From an uncultured Oscillospiraceae bacterium (GTDB lineage Bacteria; Bacillota_A; Clostridia; Oscillospirales; Oscillospiraceae), in contig CAAGIU010000085.1 in assembly GCA_900770015.1 (NCBI GenBank), positions 1-5,123 of the forward strand: DNA of 5,123 nt, given 5' to 3'. Positions 1 to 5,123 of this stretch are shown here, piece after piece. The stretch's first letter is position 1. Each line of letters opens with the position of its first letter. Under the pieces are notes generated by a model. That model was not told the DNA's origin and searched no databases. It was given only the letters and a program-made list of their open reading frames with translations. The position numbers and the translations under genes were made by a program.

Positions 1-1380
1 GAGAAAGTAAAGGATCCCAACAAGCTGGGATTCGGGCGGCTGATGCTTTGGAAGAGCTCTGACATTGCTGCCGCGTGGATCAACGTCATCTGTCTGCACT
101 ACCTGTCTATGTATGCCAGTGATACCCTGGGCATCAATATCGGACTGGTTGGAACCCTGCTGCTGGTCAGCAAAATTGTTGACGCAGTAACCGATATTAT
201 CGCCGGCTGGCTGGTGGACAACACCCACAGCAAGTGGGGCAAGGGACGTCCCTATGAGATCTGTATCATCGGACAGACGCTCTGCACCATCGCCTTATTT
301 GCTGCCAGCCCCGCATGGAGCAACTTCGCCAAGTGCGCCTGGATATTCTCCATGTATACCCTGACATTCTCCGTATTCGCTACCTTCCGCAATGCGGCCG
401 CTAACCCCTATACCATCCGCCATTTCAGCAACAACCCTGTGCTGATCCGCAAGGTAGCATCCTTTGGCAGCATCATTACAATGGCATCTTCTATGGTACT
501 CAGCACTGTTTTCCCTGCGCTCATGGTCAAGCTGGCTACCTCTGCTTCCGGATGGACTGCCCTGGTTGCAATCATTATGATCCCTGCTTCTGTCATCGCA
601 ATCCTTCGTTTTGTGTTCTGCAAGGAGGATCCAAGCGTGGATGCCAGTTCCAAGCAGGAGCCCGTGCGCATGAAGGAGATATTCACCCTGCTCAAGCGCA
701 ACAAGTATGTATGGATCTACGCAGTTGTTATGCTGTGCTATAACATTATCACTAACTTAGCAATCGGCCCCTACTTCTTTAAGTGGATCGTGGGCCGTCT
801 GGAGCTTGCTGGTATTCTGTCCATCGTGTCCATTGTTTTGCTGCCACTGATGATGTTATTCCCGACCATTATGAAAAAGATTGGTTCTATGGGAAAAATG
901 ATCACTTATTTCTGCGGAATCAGCATTGTTGGCTATCTAATCTGCTTCTTCTCCGGTTCTTTCCTCCCCGGTGTGCTGGCGGGCTATGTCATTGGTCAGA
1001 TTGCCACGCTGCCTCTGGCGTACTATGGCGTTTTGTTTATTATGAACATCTGCACCTATAATGAAATGATCGGTTTGCCCCGCATGGATGGTTCGTCGGG
1101 TATTGTGGCGAATTTCTGCACCAAGGTCGGCGCTGCCTTGGGTGCGTGGATTACCGGTATTCTGCTGATGCTGGCAGGTTACGTTTCTGCGGAGACCGCT
1201 GTGGTACAGCCTGAAAGCGCACTGTGGATGATTCGTGCGGACTTCTCGATTGTACCTGCTATTCTGCTGGTGGTCATTGCCATGTGCTGCTTGGCCTTCT
1301 CTCGCCTGGAACCCAAGGCTGCCGCCTTTGAGGCAGAAAAGAAAGCGAAAGAGGAAGCCGCTGCTCAGATCAATCCCTAA
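1..1380 (+). CDS. GPH-family (MelB-like) sugar:cation symporter, 5'-truncated by the window edge
   Basis: Inner-membrane secondary transporter that probably imports an oligosaccharide or glycoside with Na+ or H+. The frame is open from base 1 and reads EKVKDPNKLGFGRL before the Met at 43. This is the usual N-terminal lead of the family, so the true start lies just upstream and Met43 is probably internal. Counting from Met43, the protein has about 12 hydrophobic segments with a charged central loop (about 193-221) and a Lys/Glu/Ala-rich cytoplasmic tail (about 425-445). The family loop between helices 2 and 3 is clear: DNTHSKWGKGRPY (59-71). D47 and D51 align by eye with the MelB cation-site residues Asp55 and Asp59, and K361 with MelB Lys377. 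The MelB Asp124 position appears to be Phe or Thr here (about 108-109). Length is normal for the family. It is followed by glycosidase genes, which supports glycan uptake. The specific substrate is not determined. Confidence 0.9.
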   Translation, partial: EKVKDPNKLGFGRLMLWKSSDIAAAWINVICLHYLSMYASDTLGINIGLVGTLLLVSKIVDAVTDIIAGWLVDNTHSKWGKGRPYEICIIGQTLCTIALFAASPAWSNFAKCAWIFSMYTLTFSVFATFRNAAANPYTIRHFSNNPVLIRKVASFGSIITMASSMVLSTVFPALMVKLATSASGWTALVAIIMIPASVIAILRFVFCKEDPSVDASSKQEPVRMKEIFTLLKRNKYVWIYAVVMLCYNIITNLAIGPYFFKWIVGRLELAGILSIVSIVLLPLMMLFPTIMKKIGSMGKMITYFCGISIVGYLICFFSGSFLPGVLAGYVIGQIATLPLAYYGVLFIMNICTYNEMIGLPRMDGSSGIVANFCTKVGAALGAWITGILLMLAGYVSAETAVVQPESALWMIRADFSIVPAILLVVIAMCCLAFSRLEPKAAAFEAEKKAKEEAAAQINP

Positions 1381-1410
1381 GCAATAATTCAACGTCCCAC
1401 TAATGGATAA

Positions 1411-1439
1411 GCGGGCAGCGGCAGTATGCTGCTGCCCGT
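1411..1439 (+). promoter_or_regulatory. Strong intercistronic stem-loop without a U-tract
   Basis: Bases 1412-1423 (CGGGCAGCGGCA) pair with 1427-1438 (TGCTGCTGCCCG) around a 3-base loop, GTA. This gives 12 consecutive pairs, of which one is a G-U wobble (1420 with 1430); a further G-U pair (1411 with 1439) can extend the base. The stem begins 30 bases after the symporter stop and ends 32 bases before the GH1 start. The bases after it (GCACTATTTC) are not a run of T, so it is not a standard intrinsic terminator. It more likely protects the 3' end of the symporter message, marks a processing site or causes partial attenuation. The structure is seen directly; the role is inferred. Confidence 0.75.
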
Positions 1440-1456
1440 GCACTATTTCAGAATAG

Positions 1457-1463
1457 AAAGGGA
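1457..1463 (+). promoter_or_regulatory. Ribosome binding site of the GH1 gene
   Basis: AAAGGGA lies 8 bases before the ATG at 1472. It is a moderate Shine-Dalgarno match, weaker than those of the two genes that follow. It supports this start, and it is the first in-frame Met ahead of the conserved GH1 N-terminal strand (FLIGAATAAHQVEG). Confidence 0.7.
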
Positions 1464-1471
1464 ATATTATC

Positions 1472-2758
1472 ATGCACTTTGACAATCACTTTTTGATTGG
1501 AGCTGCCACCGCAGCGCACCAGGTAGAAGGCAGCAACACAAACAGCGACTGCTGGGCCCTGGAGCATATGAAAAATTCCAGCTACGCCGAACCGAGTGGC
1601 GACGCAGTGGATCATTACAACCGTTATGAAAAGGATATCCAGCTGATGGCGTCTGTTGGGCTGAATGCCTACCGCTTCTCCATCGAGTGGGCACGTGTCG
1701 AACCTGAGGAGGGGATGTTCGATGAAAAAGAAATCGAACACTACCGCGCTGTGATCCGCTGCTGTAAAGCGAACGGTGTTACGCCTATCCTAACGCTGCA
1801 TCATTTCTCCAGCCCCAAGTGGCTGATCTCCAAGGGCGGCTGGGAGGCGGACACCACTCCTGCTGATTTTGCCAGGTATGCGCGCTTCGTGATGGAGAAG
1901 CTGGGCAGTGAGCTGACGTATGTCTGCACGATCAACGAGGCCAACATGGGGATTCAGGTCGCCGCCATCGCAAAACGCTACATGAAGCAGATGATGGCAA
2001 AAATGACTGCTGCCAAAACCGACGGAACCGTTCAGGTGGGGATGAACCTGGAAAAGTTGATGGCAAGCCGCCAGGCTGCTGCTGCCGCGCAGAATCGGGA
2101 AGTGTTCGGCGTGGACAAGGTTGAGTCCTTTACCAGCCCCCGCACGGCACACGGTGACGAGCTGATTATGGAAGCCCACAGATTGGCCAGAGCGGTCATC
2201 CGGGAAGAGGCCCCCCATGTGAAGGTTGGTCTGACATTGAGCCTTCACGACATTCAAGCCTTACCCGGCGGTGAGGAAAACGCAGAAAAGGAATGGACAG
2301 CGGAATTCACCCACTATCTTCCCGCCATTGCGGAGGACGACTTCTTGGGCGTTCAGAATTATACCCGCTCCCGGATCGATGCGAATGGCGATCTCCCCAC
2401 TCCCGAAGGCGCGGAGCTGACCCAGATGGATTATGAATTCTATCCCGAAGCCCTGGAGAATGTGATCCGCAAGGTTCATCAAGACTTTAGGGGCGATCTG
2501 ATCGTCACGGAAAACGGCATCGCGACGGTGGACGATACGCGCCGGGTGGAATTTATCCGCAGGGCATTGGCAGGTGTTCAGAATTGCATGAACGATGGAA
2601 TACCCGTTAAGGGCTACTGCTACTGGAGCCTGCTGGATAACTTTGAATGGCAGAAAGGCTTCTCCATGACCTTCGGTCTGATCGCCGTTGACCGCAAAAC
2701 CCAAACCCGTTATCCTAAGGAAAGTCTGGCATATCTGGGGAGCTTCCGGGAGGTGTAA
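1472..2758 (+). CDS. GH1 beta-glycosidase (beta-glucosidase/beta-galactosidase type), cytoplasmic
   Basis: Retaining glycoside hydrolase of family 1 with a single (beta/alpha)8 barrel. It is 428 residues, slightly short for the family. Visible landmarks are FLIGAATAAHQVEG (7-20, with Q17 of the glycone site), RFSIEWARVEP (68-78), the HHF histidine H111, the acid/base region TINEAN (E156), NY (296-297), the nucleophile in VTENG (E347), and YWSLLDNFEW (384-393). The C-terminal segment keeps E392-W393, the residues that bind the free O4/O6 of the sugar. Phospho-beta-glycosidases have a Ser/Lys/Tyr set in this region instead, so an unphosphorylated substrate is likely, consistent with a symporter rather than a PTS upstream. 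No signal peptide is present. Oddities: the usual NEP is NEA, and the stretch after it (about 158-215) does not match the common GH1 pattern. Both catalytic glutamates remain, so activity is expected. The exact sugar specificity is unknown. Confidence 0.93.
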   Translation: MHFDNHFLIGAATAAHQVEGSNTNSDCWALEHMKNSSYAEPSGDAVDHYNRYEKDIQLMASVGLNAYRFSIEWARVEPEEGMFDEKEIEHYRAVIRCCKANGVTPILTLHHFSSPKWLISKGGWEADTTPADFARYARFVMEKLGSELTYVCTINEANMGIQVAAIAKRYMKQMMAKMTAAKTDGTVQVGMNLEKLMASRQAAAAAQNREVFGVDKVESFTSPRTAHGDELIMEAHRLARAVIREEAPHVKVGLTLSLHDIQALPGGEENAEKEWTAEFTHYLPAIAEDDFLGVQNYTRSRIDANGDLPTPEGAELTQMDYEFYPEALENVIRKVHQDFRGDLIVTENGIATVDDTRRVEFIRRALAGVQNCMNDGIPVKGYCYWSLLDNFEWQKGFSMTFGLIAVDRKTQTRYPKESLAYLGSFREV

Positions 2759-2875
2759 CAGATGAAAACCATGCCGAAGCAAAATCTCTCGCCGTATTAA
2801 CAGAGGTTCCCTTTACCGTGACGATACAACAGGCGTTATCATTTTTTGCGTATAGGAAAATAGGGAGGCATTTTC
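2759..2875. other. 117-base spacer between GH1 and GH43 genes
   Basis: The spacer contains no convincing gene, terminator or catabolite-repression (cre) operator. A weak promoter-like pair exists: TTTACC at 2812-2817 and TATCAT at 2837-2842. The 19-base spacing is longer than ideal and the upstream box is poor, so it is only a candidate for an internal promoter. The last part holds the ribosome binding site of the next gene. The length is greater than the other junction in this cluster (12 bases), so separate expression of the two GH43 genes is possible but not shown. Confidence 0.4.
2862..2868 (+). promoter_or_regulatory. Ribosome binding site of the GH43-F5/8C gene
   Basis: AGGGAGG is centred a normal distance upstream, 7 bases from the ATG at 2876. 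It is a strong Shine-Dalgarno match and fixes the start at MDKQKKTYCNPLDL. This rules out an N-terminal signal peptide unless translation began upstream, where no suitable start is seen. Confidence 0.8.
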
Positions 2876-4693
2876 ATGGATAAGCAAAAGAAAACATACT
2901 GTAATCCGCTTGATTTAAGCTACCGCTACCAGCATATCAACGAGGGAGGCAAGCGCAGCGGCGCCCGTGAAGGCGCGGATCCCACTTTGATCCTGTTCAA
3001 AGGAAGGTACTATCTGTTTGTTTCCATGTCGGCAGGCTTCTGGCACAGTGGGGATCTGCTGAACTGGGAATTTCATGCCAATGAGCAGCTTCTTATCTAT
3101 GACTATGCCCCGGATGTGCGGCAGATCGGAGACTATCTGTATTTTTGCGCATCCCGCCGCCATGCGGATTGCCCGATTCTGCGCACCCTGAATCCACTAA
3201 GCGATGGGTTTGAGCAGGTCAGCGCTCCCTTTGCCTTCTGGGATCCCGATATCTTCTGCGATGATGACGGCAGGGTTTATTTCTACTGGGGCTGTACCAA
3301 TACTGACCCCATCTATGGTGTAGAGATGGATCCTGAGACCATGCTGCCTATCGGGGAAACAGTTCCCCTGATCTGGGGAAGGGAAACCCAATTGGGCTAT
3401 GAGCGGCCCGGTGATAATGGCGAGGTGGACAAGGAGGGAAGCGTCGTTTATCAGCACTTAAAGCGCCTGGTCAACCCGGAAACCGGAAAGCTGACGGTTC
3501 CGGAGGCTTTGGCTGCAAGGATGGGGTATGATGCCGAAAAACTGCAGGTCATGTTCGATTCTATTGGAAAGCCTTATATTGAGGGCGCATTCATGACAAA
3601 GCATCAGGGAAAGTATTATTTACAGTATGCATGCCCCGGTACGGAGTACAATACCTACTCTGACGGTGTTTACGTTTCCGACAAACCCCTGGGCCCCTTT
3701 ACGCTCCAAACCAGCAATCCCTTTTCTTCGAAACCAGGCGGCTTTGCGGCTGGAGCGGGACACGGCAGCACGATTATGGACAAGCAGGGGAATTACTGGC
3801 ACGCTGCTACCATGCGCATCAGTGTGAACCATTCCTTTGAGCGTCGGGTTGGACTATTCCCCGCCGGTTTTGATAAGGACGGCGTGTTGTTCTGCAATCA
3901 GAATTTCGCGGATTATCCTTTCCGTATTCCGCACGGACGGTTTGATGCATCCGGCTTGAAGCCGGAATGGATGCTCCTTTCTTATCGGAAGCCCGTATTA
4001 GCCTCCTCCACTGCCGAGGGAAGCGATCCCGGCAAGGCTGTGGACGAAGATATCCGCACCTGGTGGAGCGCGGGCAGCGCTGAGCCCGGTACGTGGCTGA
4101 CTGTGGATCTGGAGAAAGCGTGTGATGTCAGGGCGATCCAGGTGAATCTGGCGGATGAAAATGTTGTGGTGCAGTTCCCGGAGGACAGCTACGGCGATGA
4201 CCGGAAGACCCGGCATATTGAGCTGACGCCCCAGATTTCCAAGTACACGATTGAGGTGAGTACGGACGGTGAAAGCTGGGCTCTTCTGGAGAATGTTTCC
4301 AGAGAGTGCTCCAACGGCTACTATGAGTATGCAGATGGCGTGTGGGCACGTTATGTGCGGTTGACCGGCGGAGCGCTGCCTTACGGCCAGACACTTCGGG
4401 TCAGCGGCCTGCGGGTTTTTGGAATTGGCAGCGGTCCGAAGCCGGAACGGGCTTTGGCAACAGCGGAGCGGCTCGGCGATCTGGACGCGGTGATCCGCTG
4501 GGAGCCTATTCCCGACGCCCAGGGCTGCAATGTCCGTTACGGTATCGCTCCCGATAAGCTGTATATGAGCTGGCTGGTGTACGATTCCAATGCAGTGAAG
4601 CTGACAACGCTGATTCAGGGGCAGGATTATTACGTCTGTGTGGACAGCTTCAATGAAAACGGCATTACGCCCGGTGTCGTATGCAAGCTGTGA
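2876..4693 (+). CDS. GH43 glycosidase with F5/8C (discoidin) and FN3-like C-terminal domains, no signal peptide
   Basis: Inverting glycosidase of the five-bladed beta-propeller family 43, probably an alpha-L-arabinofuranosidase or beta-xylosidase type enzyme. Residues about 8-350 form the GH43 domain. The triad is visible: base D35 in GADP, pKa-tuning D123 in FWDPDIF, and acid E236 in YIEGAF. H296 in GHGS matches the conserved central-cavity histidine. Residues about 370-516 form an F5/8 type C (discoidin/CBM32-like) domain: SSTAEGSDPGKAVDED near the start, TWWSAG, WLTVDLEK, ISKYTIEVSTDGESW, ARYVRLTG, and GLRVFG at the end. Residues about 520-605 look like an FN3-type sandwich (AVIRWEPIPDAQGCNVRYG ... 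FNENGIT). This domain order is familiar from Bacteroidetes and Firmicutes GH43 proteins, many of them secreted. Here the start MDKQKKTYCN has no hydrophobic leader, so the protein appears cytoplasmic. The next gene follows after 12 bases, so the two are co-transcribed. Exact GH43 subfamily and linkage specificity are not resolved. Confidence 0.9.
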   Translation: MDKQKKTYCNPLDLSYRYQHINEGGKRSGAREGADPTLILFKGRYYLFVSMSAGFWHSGDLLNWEFHANEQLLIYDYAPDVRQIGDYLYFCASRRHADCPILRTLNPLSDGFEQVSAPFAFWDPDIFCDDDGRVYFYWGCTNTDPIYGVEMDPETMLPIGETVPLIWGRETQLGYERPGDNGEVDKEGSVVYQHLKRLVNPETGKLTVPEALAARMGYDAEKLQVMFDSIGKPYIEGAFMTKHQGKYYLQYACPGTEYNTYSDGVYVSDKPLGPFTLQTSNPFSSKPGGFAAGAGHGSTIMDKQGNYWHAATMRISVNHSFERRVGLFPAGFDKDGVLFCNQNFADYPFRIPHGRFDASGLKPEWMLLSYRKPVLASSTAEGSDPGKAVDEDIRTWWSAGSAEPGTWLTVDLEKACDVRAIQVNLADENVVVQFPEDSYGDDRKTRHIELTPQISKYTIEVSTDGESWALLENVSRECSNGYYEYADGVWARYVRLTGGALPYGQTLRVSGLRVFGIGSGPKPERALATAERLGDLDAVIRWEPIPDAQGCNVRYGIAPDKLYMSWLVYDSNAVKLTTLIQGQDYYVCVDSFNENGITPGVVCKL

Positions 4694-4699
4694 GGAGGT
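4693..4699 (+). promoter_or_regulatory. Ribosome binding site overlapping the upstream stop codon
   Basis: AGGAGGT begins on the last base of the TGA stop (4691-4693) of the GH43-F5/8C gene and sits 6 bases before the ATG at 4706. It is a near-ideal Shine-Dalgarno sequence. Ribosomes finishing the first gene would be placed next to this start, so translational coupling and balanced output of the two GH43 proteins are likely. Confidence 0.85.
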
Positions 4700-4705
4700 A
4701 AATCT

Positions 4706-5123
4706 ATGCAAACCCATATTCTGCCCGGCCAGATTTGGCGGGATACAAATGGCGAACGCATCCAGGCGCATGGTGCCAGCGTTTACTATGAAAACGGAAA
4801 ATACTATTGGTATGGCGAGGACAAGAGCCATACCCGGAAAAAGGGGAAGGTCTGGACCTGGGGCATCAGGTGCTACAGTTCTTCGGATCTGGTAAATTGG
4901 GAGAATCTCGGACACATAATTGCGCCTGAGCCTGACGATCCCAAGAGCATCTTTCACCCCAACCGCCGGATGGACCGTCCCCACATCATCAAGAACAAAA
5001 AGACAGGCAAATATGTTCTCTGGCTGAAATACTGCGACAAGGCCCATTTCGCAATTCTTACCGCAGATGCTCTGCTGGGACCCTACACTCTGGTGAATCC
5101 CTTCTTCCAGCCTTATGGACGGA
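4706..5123 (+). CDS. GH43-like beta-propeller glycosidase (exo-beta-1,3-galactanase-like branch), 3'-truncated
   Basis: The first 139 codons of a second family 43-type enzyme; the rest lies beyond the window. The start MQTHILPGQIWRDTNG has no signal peptide, so it is probably cytoplasmic. The first blade reads IQAHGASVYYENGKYYWYGEDK (19-40), followed by CYSSSDLVNWENLG (56-69), DRPHIIKNKKTGKYVLWLKY (90-109) and LGPYTLVNPF (124-133). The pattern of AHG, YYWYGE, SSDLVNW, RP-x-x-x-x-N and GPY is that of GH43 subfamily 24 and its relatives, which include exo-beta-1,3-galactanases. In that branch the usual first-blade catalytic Asp is absent, and here too AHG stands where the preceding gene product has ADP. 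The protein shares little with that preceding GH43 beyond the fold pattern, so this is not a recent tandem duplication. Substrate assignment to galactan is inference; the acid residue and any C-terminal domains are outside the window. Confidence 0.82.
   Translation, partial: MQTHILPGQIWRDTNGERIQAHGASVYYENGKYYWYGEDKSHTRKKGKVWTWGIRCYSSSDLVNWENLGHIIAPEPDDPKSIFHPNRRMDRPHIIKNKKTGKYVLWLKYCDKAHFAILTADALLGPYTLVNPFFQPYGR

Noticed and set aside
937..1485. Minus-strand open frame of 182 codons opposite the symporter end and the hairpin spacer
   Set aside because: It is antisense to clear transmembrane coding sequence, and its product is low-complexity (Gln/His/Arg-rich) with no known family.
2762..2800. 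Very short ORF (MKTMPKQNLSPY) just after the GH1 stop
   Set aside because: It is only 12 codons, has no good Shine-Dalgarno sequence and no features of a leader peptide, such as a run of regulatory codons followed by alternative hairpins.
2812..2842. Possible internal promoter TTTACC / TATCAT
   Set aside because: The upstream box is poor and the 19-base spacing is long. Such matches occur by chance, so it is mentioned only as a candidate in the spacer entry.
2761..2880. Start-less open frame through the GH1-GH43 spacer (reads DENHAEAKSLAVLTEVP...)
   Set aside because: It has no start codon or ribosome binding site of its own, runs through the next gene's ribosome binding site, and matches nothing recognised. 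The GH1 C-terminus is already complete, so it is not a frameshifted tail.
3998..5047. Long minus-strand open frame of 349 codons across the end of the first GH43 gene and the start of the second
   Set aside because: It lies wholly opposite two well-supported genes and their junction, its translation shows no recognisable domain, and it is explained by codon bias in the coding strand.
2876..5123. Tandem duplication of GH43 genes
   Set aside because: The two proteins share only general fold motifs; their first-blade and strand sequences differ (GADP versus AHGA), so they are different subfamilies brought together rather than a recent duplication.

Overview
The window reads as an interior piece of a carbohydrate-utilisation gene cluster, with all genes on the + strand. 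It holds the end of a sugar:cation symporter gene of the GPH (glycoside-pentoside-hexuronide, MelB-like) family, a complete glycoside hydrolase family 1 (GH1) gene, a complete three-domain GH43 gene (GH43, then F5/8C discoidin, then an FN3-like tail), and the first 139 codons of a second, different GH43-like gene. Both outer genes are cut by the window edges. No RNA gene, CRISPR array, insertion sequence or integration site was seen. No gene-free stretch exceeds 117 bases.

Organism: the strong purine-rich Shine-Dalgarno sites (AGGGAGG, AGGAGGT), tight spacing, roughly balanced base composition, and hydrolases without signal peptides beside a GPH permease suggest an anaerobic Firmicute of the Clostridia type, such as a gut or rumen Oscillospiraceae/Lachnospiraceae relative. 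This is inference from style and gene content. No taxonomic marker gene is present.

Layout: 1-1380 symporter (5' end outside the window); 1381-1471 spacer with a strong 12-bp stem-loop and the GH1 ribosome binding site; 1472-2758 GH1; 2759-2875 spacer with the GH43 ribosome binding site; 2876-4693 GH43-F5/8C-FN3; 4706-5123 second GH43-like gene, whose ribosome binding site overlaps the stop codon of the gene before it.

Working model: the symporter brings unphosphorylated oligosaccharides or glycosides into the cell, and the three hydrolases trim them in the cytoplasm. GH1 would remove beta-linked glucose/galactose-type residues. The first GH43 has the full catalytic triad and would remove arabinose- or xylose-type residues. 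The second GH43 resembles the exo-beta-1,3-galactanase branch that lacks the usual catalytic base. Together they would fit side-chain oligosaccharides of plant arabinogalactan or a similar arabinose/galactose-containing glycan, but the exact substrate cannot be fixed from this sequence. I found no clear evidence of a wholly new system. The most unusual points are the cytoplasmic GH43 carrying a binding-type domain, the pairing of two dissimilar GH43 proteins, the altered NEP motif in GH1 and the intercistronic hairpin without a U-tract.
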